Part shown: positions 46,270 to 54,995 of the stretch, one piece after another
Layout of the letters: the number at the start of each line of letters is the position of its first letter
How positions within the stretch are numbered: the first letter of the stretch is position 1
Assembly (NCBI RefSeq): GCF_028553805.1
Contig: NZ_CP067140.1
Span: forward strand, 744,001 to 808,000
Direction of reading: 5' to 3'
Length of the DNA stretch: 64,000 nt
Origin: Paracoccus saliphilus
GTDB lineage: Bacteria > Pseudomonadota > Alphaproteobacteria > Rhodobacterales > Rhodobacteraceae
Notes under the pieces: generated by a model
Database searches by the model: none
Told to the model about the DNA's origin: nothing
Seen by the model: the letters and a program-made list of their open reading frames with translations, nothing else
Translations under genes and position numbers: made by a program

Positions 46270-48012
46270 ATGTCTTTCACTCCCGCACCTTGGCCCCGGA
46301 AACTGCGTTCGCAGGAATGGTATGGCGGCAATTCGCGCGACACGATCTACCATCGCGGCTGGTTGAAAAATCAGGGTTATCCGCATGACCTGTTCGATGG
46401 GCGCCCGATCATCGGCATCCTGAACACCTGGTCGGATCTGACCCCTTGCAACGGCCATTTGCGGGAACTGGCCGAAAAGGTGAAGGCGGGCGTGTGGGAG
46501 GCCGGGGGTTTTCCCGTCGAGGTGCCGGTATTCTCGGCCTCGGAAAACACCTTCCGCCCCTCGGCGATGATGTTCCGCAACCTGGCTGCGCTCGCCATCG
46601 AGGAAACCATTCGCGGGCAACCGATGGATGGTGCCGTGCTGCTGGTCGGCTGCGACAAGACCACGCCTTCGCTGATGATGGCTGCGGCATCGACGGATAT
46701 TCCCTCTATCGTTGTCACCGGCGGGCCGATGCTGAACGGTTATTTCCGGGGCGAGCGCGTCGGTTCCGGCACCCATCTGTGGAAATTCTCAGAAGCCGTG
46801 AAGGCGGGTGAGATGACACAGGAGGAGTTCCTGGAGGCCGAGGCGTCGATGAGCCGTTCCTCGGGCACCTGCAACACGATGGGCACGGCCTCCACCATGG
46901 CGTCGATGGCCGAGGCCTTGGGCATGGCCCTGTCCGGCAATGCCGCGATCCCGGCCGTGGATTCGCGTCGCCGGGTGATGGCGCAGCTTTCCGGGCGGCG
47001 GATCGTGCAGATGGTCAAGGACGATCTCAAGCCATCTGATATCATGACCAAGCCTGCTTTCGAAAACGCCATTCGCACGAATGGTGCGATCGGCGGGTCG
47101 ACCAATGCCGTAGTCCACCTGTTGGCGATGGCAGGGCGGGTTGGCATAGATGTGACGCTGGACGATTGGGATCGCTGCGGTCGCGATGTGCCGACCATTG
47201 TCAACCTGATGCCTTCCGGCGAATACCTGATGGAAGAATTCTTCTATGCTGGCGGCCTGCCCGTCGTCATCAAACGGTTGGGAGAGGCGGGCCTGCTGAA
47301 CCGTGATGCGCTGACCGTCTCGGGCGACACGATTTGGGACGAGGTGAAGGATGTCATCAATCACAACGAAGACGTCATCCTACCGACCGACAAGGCGCTG
47401 ACACAACAGGGCGGCATTGCCGTTCTGCGCGGCAATCTTGCCCCGAAAGGCGCGGTGCTGAAACCCTCCGCTGCCAGTCCGAATTTGCTGACCCATCGTG
47501 GCCGTGCAGTCGTGTTCGAGGATATCGACGACTACAAGGCGCGGATCAACGACGAGGCGCTGGATATCGACGAAACCTGTGTCATGGTGCTGAAGAATTG
47601 CGGGCCCAAGGGTTATCCGGGCATGGCCGAGGTCGGCAATATGGGGCTGCCTCCCAAGGTGCTGAAAAAGGGCATCACAGACATGGTGCGGATCTCGGAT
47701 GCGCGCATGTCGGGCACCGCCTATGGCACCGTCATTCTGCATACCTCCCCCGAAGCCGCGGCGGGCGGTCCCCTGGCCGTGGTGCAAGACGGCGACATGA
47801 TCGAACTGGATGTGCCAAACCGCCGCCTGCATCTTGAAATCGGCGACGAGGAACTCGCCGCCCGCTTGGCCGAGTGGCAACCGAGGCATGAGCAGGCCGA
47901 TAGCGGCTATGCATGGTTGCACCAGCAGCATGTCGGCGGTGCGGATACCGGCGCCGATCTGGAGTTCCTGAAAGGTTGCCGGGGCAACCCGGTCGGAAAG
48001 GACAGCCACTGA
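46270..48012 (+). CDS. L-arabonate dehydratase (IlvD/Edd family; may also use D-galactonate or D-fuconate)
   Basis: A 580-residue dehydratase from ATG 46270. The Fe-S cluster Cys residues are in TWSDLTPCNG, LLVGCDKTTPS and SGTCNTMGTASTM. The active-site Ser region is ISDARMSGTAYGTVILHTSP. Start (RKLRSQEWYGGNSRDTIYHR) and end (LKGCRGNPVGKDSH) closely resemble the characterised rhizobial L-arabonate dehydratase as I remember it. It removes water from L-arabonate to give 2-keto-3-deoxy-L-arabonate and, in relatives, accepts D-galactonate, which would suit the C6 branch encoded downstream. The frame extends to 45877 inside gguC, but ATG 46270 is 9 bases after gguC. Confidence 0.9.
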   Translation: MSFTPAPWPRKLRSQEWYGGNSRDTIYHRGWLKNQGYPHDLFDGRPIIGILNTWSDLTPCNGHLRELAEKVKAGVWEAGGFPVEVPVFSASENTFRPSAMMFRNLAALAIEETIRGQPMDGAVLLVGCDKTTPSLMMAAASTDIPSIVVTGGPMLNGYFRGERVGSGTHLWKFSEAVKAGEMTQEEFLEAEASMSRSSGTCNTMGTASTMASMAEALGMALSGNAAIPAVDSRRRVMAQLSGRRIVQMVKDDLKPSDIMTKPAFENAIRTNGAIGGSTNAVVHLLAMAGRVGIDVTLDDWDRCGRDVPTIVNLMPSGEYLMEEFFYAGGLPVVIKRLGEAGLLNRDALTVSGDTIWDEVKDVINHNEDVILPTDKALTQQGGIAVLRGNLAPKGAVLKPSAASPNLLTHRGRAVVFEDIDDYKARINDEALDIDETCVMVLKNCGPKGYPGMAEVGNMGLPPKVLKKGITDMVRISDARMSGTAYGTVILHTSPEAAAGGPLAVVQDGDMIELDVPNRRLHLEIGDEELAARLAEWQPRHEQADSGYAWLHQQHVGGADTGADLEFLKGCRGNPVGKDSH

Positions 48013-48923
48013 TGAAGCTTGCACTTGTCGGCATCGGAAAGATCGCCCTCGATCAGCATGTTCCCGCCATCGCGGCCAGCCCGGATTGGGAACTGGCCGC
48101 CACGGTTTCGCGTAGCGGGACGGTCGATGGTGTCGAGGCCTTCACCCGGATCGAGGACATGTTGGACGCGCGTCCCGATATCGAGCTTGTCAGCCTTTGC
48201 CTGCCTCCGGTCCCACGCTTTGCCGCAGCACAGGCGGCGCTGAGGGCGGGCCGGCATCTGATGCTGGAGAAACCACCCGGCGCGACCTTGTCCGAGGTTC
48301 ACGCGCTCGCCGCCCTGGCACAGGCCCAAGGCGTCAGCCTGTTCGCGACCTGGCATTCGCGCATGGCCCATGCGGTGGCAAAGGCCAAGGCATGGCTGGC
48401 GGGCAAGACGATCCGCGAAGGCCGCATCATCTGGCGCGAGGATGTGCGCAAATGGCATCCCGGGCAGGACTGGATATTCGAGGCCGGTGGCATGGGCGTA
48501 TTCGATCCCGGCATCAATGCCCTGTCGATCCTGACAGAGATCCTGCCCGACCCGGTGCATCTGACGGGTGCCGAACTGGATTTCCCGTCCAACCGGCAGG
48601 CACCCATCGCCGCCCGTTTGGCGTTCACGCAGAGCATCTCGGCCGATTTCGATTTCCGGCAGGAAGGCCCGCAGACATGGGACATGGAGTTCTCCACCGA
48701 TGCGGGGACTCTCGCGTTGCGCATGGGGGGCAATGTGATGGAGGTCGATGGCCAGCCCGCGGGGGGCGAGGACAGCATCATGGGAGAATATCCCGCGCTT
48801 TATGCCCGCATGGCGGAGTTAGTTCGATCTGGCAGCTCGGACGTGGACCTGTCGCCGATGGTTCAGGTGGCGGACGCTTTCACACTGGGGCGTCGCAATA
48901 TCGTCGAAGATTTTGAATTCTAG
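48012..48923 (+). CDS. Aldose 1-dehydrogenase, Gfo/Idh/MocA family (D-galactose/L-arabinose dehydrogenase)
   Basis: A 303-residue NAD(P)-dependent oxidoreductase. The Rossmann motif is MKLALVGIGKIALDQHVPAI, unusually starting at residue 1, and the catalytic Lys is in LMLEKPPGATLSE near residue 87. FATWHSRMAHAV and GVFDPGINALSILTE form the substrate side. These match bacterial galactose/arabinose 1-dehydrogenases, which oxidise the C1 of D-galactose and L-arabinose to lactones. ATG 48012 overlaps the dehydratase stop as TGATG. It catalyses the first committed step for both branches of the operon. Confidence 0.9.
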   Translation: MKLALVGIGKIALDQHVPAIAASPDWELAATVSRSGTVDGVEAFTRIEDMLDARPDIELVSLCLPPVPRFAAAQAALRAGRHLMLEKPPGATLSEVHALAALAQAQGVSLFATWHSRMAHAVAKAKAWLAGKTIREGRIIWREDVRKWHPGQDWIFEAGGMGVFDPGINALSILTEILPDPVHLTGAELDFPSNRQAPIAARLAFTQSISADFDFRQEGPQTWDMEFSTDAGTLALRMGGNVMEVDGQPAGGEDSIMGEYPALYARMAELVRSGSSDVDLSPMVQVADAFTLGRRNIVEDFEF

Positions 48924-48934
48924 AAGGAAACGCA

Positions 48935-50446
48935 ATGACTTTCACACCGCATGGCAAACATCTGGTCGCTGGCGAATGGGTCGGGGCGGATCGCAGCTTT
49001 CCCTCGACGCCCGCGCATGGACCAGTCTATGAGTTCAGCGCCGGAACCGTCGAGCTGGTGAACCGCGCCGTCGAGGCCGCCGAAGAGGCCTTTTGGTCCT
49101 ATGGCTACGCGACCCGGGAAGAGCGAGCTGCTTTCCTTGACGCCATCGCGGACGAGATCGAAGAGCGCGCCGATGCGATTACCGAGATCGGAACTCAGGA
49201 AACCGGCCTGCCCGAGGCACGGTTGCAGGGCGAGCGTGGGCGTACCACAGGCCAGCTTCGCCTGTTTGCGGAACATATCCGCAAGGGCGACTATCTCGAC
49301 CGCCGCCATGACGAGGCGCTGCCCGAGCGCAAGCCGTTGCCGCGTCCCGATCTGCGGATGATCCAGCGGCCCATTGGCCCTGTCGCGGTGTTCGGCGCTT
49401 CGAATTTCCCGCTGGCTTTCTCGACCGCCGGAGGGGATACCGCCTCGGCGCTGGCCGCAGGCTGCCCGGTGGTGGTCAAGGGGCATCCCGCCCATCCCGG
49501 CACCGGCGAGATCGTGGCCGAGGCGATCCATGCCGCTATCACCCGCACCGGCATGCCCAAGGGCGTGTTTTCCTTCATCCATGGCGACAGCCATGAGGTC
49601 GGAGGCGCACTTGTCCAGCATTCGCTGATCAAGGCGGTGGGCTTCACCGGCAGCTTGCGCGGTGGCCGGGCGCTGTTCGACCTTTGCGCCGCACGCGCCG
49701 AACCGATCCCGTTTTTCGGAGAACTTGGCAGCATCAATCCCTGCTTTGTCCTGCCTGAAGCCCTGGCCGCACGCGGACAGGCGATTGCCGAGGGCTGGAC
49801 GGGCAGCCTGACCATGGGGGCTGGGCAGTTCTGTACCAATCCCGGCCTGCTGGTCCTGCCGGAAGGCGATGCGGCTGATGCCTTCACCGAGGCTGCCCGT
49901 ACCGCCCTTGCCGATCCGGCGGCGCAAGTGATGCTGACCGACGACATCGCCGATGCTTACCGTGAAGGCGCCGGGCGCGTCGCCGGGCTGGCCTCGGCGG
50001 TGATCGAGACCGAAAGCCCCGGCCGCAATGCCTTGCCGAATATCTACAAGACCAGCGCCGACGATTTCCTGCGCGACCATGCGCTTGGCGAAGAGGTCTT
50101 CGGTCCGCTTGGCTTGATCGTCACCGCCCGCGACGAAGATCAGATGCTGGAACTGGCGCGCGGGCTGGAGGGGCAGTTGACCGCGACCCTGCAGATGGAC
50201 GAGGGCGACACGCCGCTTGCCCGCCGCCTGATGCCGGTATTGGAGCGCAAGGCGGGACGGGTCATGGCCAATGGCTGGCCCACCGGGGTCGAGGTCTGCG
50301 ATGCGATGGTGCATGGCGGCCCCTATCCCGCATCCACGAATTTCGGAGCCACCAGCGTTGGCACCCTGGCGATCCGCCGCTTCCTGCGGCCGGTCTGTTT
50401 CCAGAACATGCCCGAGGAGCTGTTGCCCGAAGACCTGCGGAACTGA
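48935..50446 (+). CDS. 2-oxoglutarate semialdehyde (2,5-dioxovalerate) dehydrogenase
   Basis: An aldehyde dehydrogenase of 503 residues. The oxyanion Asn is in VFGASNFPLAFSTAGGDTAS, the general-base Glu in FFGELGSINPCFVLPE and the nucleophilic Cys in MGAGQFCTNPGLLVLP. These versions are those of NADP-dependent 2-oxoglutarate-semialdehyde dehydrogenases. It gives 2-oxoglutarate, so carbon from L-arabinose enters the citric acid cycle without cleavage. It starts 11 bases after the aldose dehydrogenase gene and closes the C5 branch. The opposite-strand open frame over this gene is a shadow. Confidence 0.92.
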   Translation: MTFTPHGKHLVAGEWVGADRSFPSTPAHGPVYEFSAGTVELVNRAVEAAEEAFWSYGYATREERAAFLDAIADEIEERADAITEIGTQETGLPEARLQGERGRTTGQLRLFAEHIRKGDYLDRRHDEALPERKPLPRPDLRMIQRPIGPVAVFGASNFPLAFSTAGGDTASALAAGCPVVVKGHPAHPGTGEIVAEAIHAAITRTGMPKGVFSFIHGDSHEVGGALVQHSLIKAVGFTGSLRGGRALFDLCAARAEPIPFFGELGSINPCFVLPEALAARGQAIAEGWTGSLTMGAGQFCTNPGLLVLPEGDAADAFTEAARTALADPAAQVMLTDDIADAYREGAGRVAGLASAVIETESPGRNALPNIYKTSADDFLRDHALGEEVFGPLGLIVTARDEDQMLELARGLEGQLTATLQMDEGDTPLARRLMPVLERKAGRVMANGWPTGVEVCDAMVHGGPYPASTNFGATSVGTLAIRRFLRPVCFQNMPEELLPEDLRN

Positions 50447-50490
50447 GGGAGACGGTTCCAATAAAATTGTAAAACCCAAGGGAGGGAAAA

Positions 50491-51444
50491 ATGAAGACTT
50501 TGCTAGGAACGGCTGCTGCGTTGATGATCTCGACGACAGCAGCGATGGCCGAAGGCGAAACGGTAGGCTTCGCCCAGATTGGCTCGGAATCGGGCTGGCG
50601 CGCTGCGGAAACGACGCTGACCAAGCAGCAGGCCGAAGAGCGCGGGATCGACCTGCGCTTCTCGGACGCGCAGCAGAAGCAGGAAAACCAGATCGCGGCG
50701 ATCCGTTCCTTCGTTGCGCAGGGGGTCGATGCGATCCTGCTGGCCCCGGTCGTGGCGACCGGTTGGGATTCGGTGCTGGAAGAGGCGCAAGAGGCCGAGA
50801 TCCCGGTGGTTCTGCTGGATCGGCAGGTGGACAGCTCTGATGATCTGTACCTGACGGCGGTTGGCTCGGACCTCGTGCATGAGGGCGAGGTCGCAGGCGA
50901 ATGGCTGGTGAACGCTGTCGGCGACGAGGAATGCCGCATCGTCGAGTTGCAGGGGACGACAGGCTCGACCCCGGCCATCGACCGCAAGACCGGCTTCGAG
51001 AATGCCATCGAAGGCCATGACAACCTGGAAATCGTCCGCAGTCAAACTGGTGATTTCACCCGCGCGCAGGGCAAGGAAGTGATGGAGAGCTTCCTGCAGG
51101 CCGAGAATGGCGGCAAGGATATCTGCGCACTCTACGCCCATAACGACGATATGGCGGTAGGCGCGATCCAGGCGATCAAGGAAGCCGGGCTGGCACCGGG
51201 CGATGATATCCTGATCGTCTCCATCGATGCTGTGCCGGACATCTTCAAGGCCATGGCCGATGGCGAGGCCAATGCCACGGTCGAACTGACCCCGAACATG
51301 GCGGGTCCGGCCTTTGACGCGCTGGAGGCGTACTGGGCCGACGGCACGATGCCCGAGAAATTCATCCAGACCGAGTCCAAGCTGTACACGCAGGAGAACG
51401 ATCCGATGGGTGAATACGAGACGCGCAAGGATCTGGGCTATTGA
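50491..51444 (+). CDS. ytfQ: Sugar ABC transporter receptor, YtfQ type (galactofuranose/arabinose-like)
   Basis: A 317-residue periplasmic protein with signal peptide MKTLLGTAAALMISTTAAMA. The mature protein begins EGETVGFAQIGSESGWRAAE, with the YtfQ-like motif QIGSESGWR. VVLLDRQVDSSDDLYLTAVG and CALYAHNDDMAVGAIQAIKE also resemble YtfQ and not ChvE. YtfQ binds galactofuranose and, in homologues, L-arabinofuranose. It starts a second complete importer within the same operon. A strong hairpin follows the stop (51452-51478). Confidence 0.9.
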   Translation: MKTLLGTAAALMISTTAAMAEGETVGFAQIGSESGWRAAETTLTKQQAEERGIDLRFSDAQQKQENQIAAIRSFVAQGVDAILLAPVVATGWDSVLEEAQEAEIPVVLLDRQVDSSDDLYLTAVGSDLVHEGEVAGEWLVNAVGDEECRIVELQGTTGSTPAIDRKTGFENAIEGHDNLEIVRSQTGDFTRAQGKEVMESFLQAENGGKDICALYAHNDDMAVGAIQAIKEAGLAPGDDILIVSIDAVPDIFKAMADGEANATVELTPNMAGPAFDALEAYWADGTMPEKFIQTESKLYTQENDPMGEYETRKDLGY

Positions 51445-51451
51445 TGATCGT

Positions 51452-51478
51452 GACCGGGCCGTTTCTCGCGGCCCGGTC
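51452..51478 (+). terminator. Attenuating hairpin between ytfQ and ytfR
   Basis: GACCGGGCCG and CGGCCCGGTC form a perfect 10-bp stem with a seven-base loop, eight bases after the ytfQ stop. A weak TATTT follows. Its position mirrors the hairpin after chvE and should raise the receptor-to-membrane-component ratio. Confidence 0.6.
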
Positions 51479-51499
51479 TATTTGGCAGGGAAAGATGCT

Positions 51500-53020
51500 A
51501 TGCTGCTCTCGATCCGCTCGCTGACCAAGACATTCCCGGGAACGCTTGCGCTGGACGAAGTCGATTTCGATCTGGAAGCGGGCGAAGTCCACGCGCTTCT
51601 GGGTGAGAATGGCGCTGGAAAATCGACTTTGATCAAATGCCTGACCGGCGCCTATCAGCGTGATAGCGGGACGGTGGCGCTGAACGGGGCAGAGATTGCC
51701 CCAGGCTCGACGGTTGAAGCACAGGAACTTGGCATCGGCACCGTTTACCAAGAGGTCAACCTGCTGCCGAACCTGACCGTGGCGCAGAACCTGATGTTCG
51801 GGCGCGAGCCGCGTCGTTTCGGACTGATCAATACCCGTGCCATGCGGGCCGAGGCGCGCGAGATGCTGCGCCAATACGGGCTGGAACTCGATGTCGATCG
51901 CGACCTTGGCAATTATTCCGTCGCCATCCAGCAAATCATCGCCATCGCCCGCGCGGTGGCACTGTCGGGCAAGGTGCTGATCCTCGACGAGCCCACTGCC
52001 AGCCTCGATGCCCGCGAGGTCGAGATGGTTTTCGATGTTGTGCGCGGATTGCGCGAGCGCGGGCTGGGGATCGTCTTCGTGTCGCATTTCCTCGATCAGG
52101 TGTTCGACCTGACCGACCGCGTCACCGTGCTGCGAAATGGCCGCAAGATCGTGACCGAACGCACTGCCGATCTGAACCGGATGAGCCTGATCGAGCATAT
52201 GCTGGGCCGTGCGCTGGAAAACGAGGTGGAGCAGCAAAGCGCCGAAGGGGCTGACACGGCCCACCCGGACTTACTGCATTTCAAGGGCATCGGTCGCCGC
52301 GGTGTGGTCGAGCCTTTCGATCTGACCGTCGGGCAGGGCGAGGTCGTGGGGCTCGCCGGTTTGTTGGGCTCGGGCCGCACCGAAAGTGCCGAGCTGATGT
52401 TCGGCGTTCGCCCTGCCCAAACCGGCTCTGCCCGCGATGACAAGGGGCCTCTGGACCTGAAGAACCCCCGCGCCGCCATTGCCGCGGGTTTCGGCTTCGC
52501 CCCCGAGGATCGCAAGACCGACGGTGTCGTCGCCGATCTGTCCATCCGCGAGAATATCGTCCTTGGCCTGCAGGCGCGACGAGGATGGGCGCGGCCGATC
52601 CCTCGGACCGAGCAGAACCGACTGGCCGATGATTATATCAAGCGGCTGGATATCCGCACCTCGGGGCGCGAAAAACCTGTCGGGGACCTGTCCGGGGGCA
52701 ATCAGCAAAAGGTCGTTCTGGCCCGTTGGCTGGCGATGAACCCGCGTTTCCTGATCCTGGACGAGCCAACGCGCGGGATCGATGTGGGCGCGCATGCCGA
52801 GATCCTGCGGCTGATCCATGACCTGACCGATGCAGGCATGTCCGTGCTGGTCATCAGTTCCGAGATCGAGGAACTGGTGGCGGTATCCGACCGGGTCATC
52901 GTGCTGCGCGACCGTCGCCATGTCGCAGAGTTAAGAGGCGAGAGGATAGCTCCCGATACCATCATGCGGGCCATCGCCAAGGACGATGCCAAGGATGGGG
53001 AGGCCGCCAGATGCTGCTGA
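51500..53020 (+). CDS. ytfR: Sugar ABC transporter ATP-binding protein, YtfR type
   Basis: A 506-residue double ATPase from ATG 51500 (the frame reaches back into ytfQ to 51314). The first domain has Walker [10 protein letters not shown] near residue 34, YQEVNLLPNLTVAQNLMFGR and Walker [12 protein letters not shown]. The second has LLGSGRTESAELMFG, signature [15 protein letters not shown] near 397 and [16 protein letters not shown]. It drives the YtfQ-type importer. Its last ten bases overlap the ytfT start. Confidence 0.93.
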   Translation: MLLSIRSLTKTFPGTLALDEVDFDLEAGEVHALLGENGAGKSTLIKCLTGAYQRDSGTVALNGAEIAPGSTVEAQELGIGTVYQEVNLLPNLTVAQNLMFGREPRRFGLINTRAMRAEAREMLRQYGLELDVDRDLGNYSVAIQQIIAIARAVALSGKVLILDEPTASLDAREVEMVFDVVRGLRERGLGIVFVSHFLDQVFDLTDRVTVLRNGRKIVTERTADLNRMSLIEHMLGRALENEVEQQSAEGADTAHPDLLHFKGIGRRGVVEPFDLTVGQGEVVGLAGLLGSGRTESAELMFGVRPAQTGSARDDKGPLDLKNPRAAIAAGFGFAPEDRKTDGVVADLSIRENIVLGLQARRGWARPIPRTEQNRLADDYIKRLDIRTSGREKPVGDLSGGNQQKVVLARWLAMNPRFLILDEPTRGIDVGAHAEILRLIHDLTDAGMSVLVISSEIEELVAVSDRVIVLRDRRHVAELRGERIAPDTIMRAIAKDDAKDGEAARCC

Positions 53021-54024
53021 AACGGATCGCTCCGCAACTGATCGCGCTGGCCGCCCTGATCCTGCTGGTGACGCTGGTCTATCCCGGCTTTCTCGATATT
53101 TCCATTAATGACGGCCGCCTCGTCGGCCCGGTGATCGACGTGCTGAAGCGTGGTGCCCCCGTGGCATTGCTGGCCGTCGGCATGACGCTGGTCATTGCCA
53201 CGCGCGGCATTGATCTGTCCGTCGGCACCACGATGGCGATCTGCGGCGCGGTGGCGGCATGGGCCATTGCGGCGGGGTGGGGACTTGTGCCCGCGCTTGT
53301 TCTGGCACTTGCGGCGGGCGCGGCGGCAGGGCTGTGGAATGGCTTGCTGGTCGCCGTGGTCGGCATTCAGCCCTTCGTCGCCACGCTGATCCTGATGACC
53401 ATGGGGCGCGGCATCGCCCAGCTGATCACCGAGGGGCGCATCCTGACCTTCAACCATCCGGGATTCGCGTTCTTCGGCTCGGGCACGGTTCTCGGCCTGC
53501 CGGTTCCGGCCTGGCTATGGCTGCTGACCGGGGCGGGCGTGGCACTGCTGATGCGGCGCAGCGCGCTTGGCATGCTGATCGAGGCCACGGGTATCAATCG
53601 GCGGGCCAGCGCCCTGGCCGGTGTCAACGCGACCGTGCTGCTGATCGCGGTTTACGTGGCATCGGGACTTTGCGCGGCGCTGGCCGGGATCGTCGTGACC
53701 GCCGATATTCGCGGGGCGGATGCCAATAATTCCGGTTTGTGGCTGGAACTGGACGCGATCCTTGCGGTGGTGATCGGCGGTAATTCCCTGTTGGGAGGGC
53801 GGTTCTCGATCCTTGCGGCGCTTTTGGGAGCGCTGATCATCCAGACCATCGATACCGGGATCCTGCTGGCCGGGTTCCCCTCGGAATACAACCTCGTCAT
53901 CAAGGCGGCGCTGGTTCTGGTGATCCTCGTGCTGCAATCGCCCCGTATTGCCGCCGAATGGCGTATATGGCGCGAAAGCCAGCGCGCCAGCCGCGAAGCA
54001 CTGGCCGAAAGGAGCCGGACATGA
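53011..54024 (+). CDS. ytfT: Sugar ABC transporter permease, YtfT type
   Basis: A 337-residue permease with about eight to ten hydrophobic helices. Markers are the VALLAVGMTLVIATRGIDLSVG family motif near residue 50 and AVVGIQPFVATLILMTMGRG. Further on are GVNATVLLIAVYVASGLCAA and AVVIGGNSLLGGRFSILAAL. It pairs with YjfF as a heterodimeric pore, as in E. coli YtfT-YjfF. The start overlaps ytfR and the stop overlaps yjfF as ATGA. Confidence 0.92.
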   Translation: MLLKRIAPQLIALAALILLVTLVYPGFLDISINDGRLVGPVIDVLKRGAPVALLAVGMTLVIATRGIDLSVGTTMAICGAVAAWAIAAGWGLVPALVLALAAGAAAGLWNGLLVAVVGIQPFVATLILMTMGRGIAQLITEGRILTFNHPGFAFFGSGTVLGLPVPAWLWLLTGAGVALLMRRSALGMLIEATGINRRASALAGVNATVLLIAVYVASGLCAALAGIVVTADIRGADANNSGLWLELDAILAVVIGGNSLLGGRFSILAALLGALIIQTIDTGILLAGFPSEYNLVIKAALVLVILVLQSPRIAAEWRIWRESQRASREALAERSRT

Positions 54025-54995
54025 ATACCCGGGCCCTGCCGCTTTACGCGACCATCGTGATCTTCCTGATAGCCTATGCTATCTGCTGGCTACAGTTTCC
54101 GGCGATGCTCTCCACCCGTGTGATCGGCAACCTGCTGACCGACAATGCCTATCTGGGCATTGTCGCAGTCGGAATGACATTGGTGATCCTGTCGGGCGGG
54201 ATTGATCTGTCGGTGGGCTCGGTCATTGCCTTCTCGGGCGTGTTCATCGCCGTGATGCTGCGCGATAGCTCGCTGCATCCGCTGGTCGTGTTCGCGATGC
54301 TCCTGGCGCTGACGACGGCCTTCGGTGCGGCGATGGGGTTCCTGATTCACCGGCTGGCGATGCCCGCCTTCATTGTCACGCTGGCCGGGATGTTCCTGGC
54401 GCGTGGGGCGGCCTATATGCTGTCCATCGACTCGGTTCCGATCACGCATCCGTTCTACGAGACGATGCAGGACACCTATTGGCTGATGCCCGGCAAGGGT
54501 CGTCTGAGATTGATCGGTGTGCTGATGCTGCTGACCGTTCTGGCCGGCATGGTCATCGCCCACAAGACCCGTTTCGGCGCCAGCGTCTATGCCCTTGGCG
54601 GAGGCGAGGCTGCCGCAAGGCTGATGGGTGTACGGCAGGGGCGCACGACCGTCCTCGTCTATGCCTTTTCGGGATGCATGGCCGGATTATCGGGGATCGT
54701 CTTCTCGATCTATACCGGCTCGGGTTATTCGCTTGCGACAGTGGGAACCGAACTGACCGCCATCGCCGCAGTGGTGATCGGAGGCACGCTGTTGACCGGG
54801 GGGGCGGGCTACATGTTCGGCACTTTGATCGGTGTGCTGACCATGGGGCTGATCCAGACCTATATCGTATTCGATGGCACGCTTTCGAGCTGGTGGACCA
54901 AGATCGTGATCGGCATCTTGCTGCTGGTCTTCATCCTGCTGCAGAAAGGGCTGTTGAAATTGTCGCAATCTCGCTTGGCCGGAGGCGTTTCATGA
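54021..54995 (+). CDS. yjfF: Sugar ABC transporter permease, YjfF type
   Basis: A 324-residue permease from ATG 54021. The family motif AVGMTLVILSGGIDLSVGSV is near residue 47. LIHRLAMPAFIVTLAGMFLARG and TRFGASVYALGGGEAAARLMG also match YjfF. VVIGGTLLTGGAGYMFGTLI is in the last third. It forms the second pore subunit of the YtfQRT-YjfF importer. Its stop overlaps the lactonase start as ATGA, showing that transporter and enzyme genes form one message. Confidence 0.92.
   Translation: MNTRALPLYATIVIFLIAYAICWLQFPAMLSTRVIGNLLTDNAYLGIVAVGMTLVILSGGIDLSVGSVIAFSGVFIAVMLRDSSLHPLVVFAMLLALTTAFGAAMGFLIHRLAMPAFIVTLAGMFLARGAAYMLSIDSVPITHPFYETMQDTYWLMPGKGRLRLIGVLMLLTVLAGMVIAHKTRFGASVYALGGGEAAARLMGVRQGRTTVLVYAFSGCMAGLSGIVFSIYTGSGYSLATVGTELTAIAAVVIGGTLLTGGAGYMFGTLIGVLTMGLIQTYIVFDGTLSSWWTKIVIGILLLVFILLQKGLLKLSQSRLAGGVS

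Noticed and set aside
48920..50479. A 519-residue open frame on the minus strand
   Set aside because: It is the mirror of the aldehyde dehydrogenase gene, whose catalytic motifs are intact on the plus strand.
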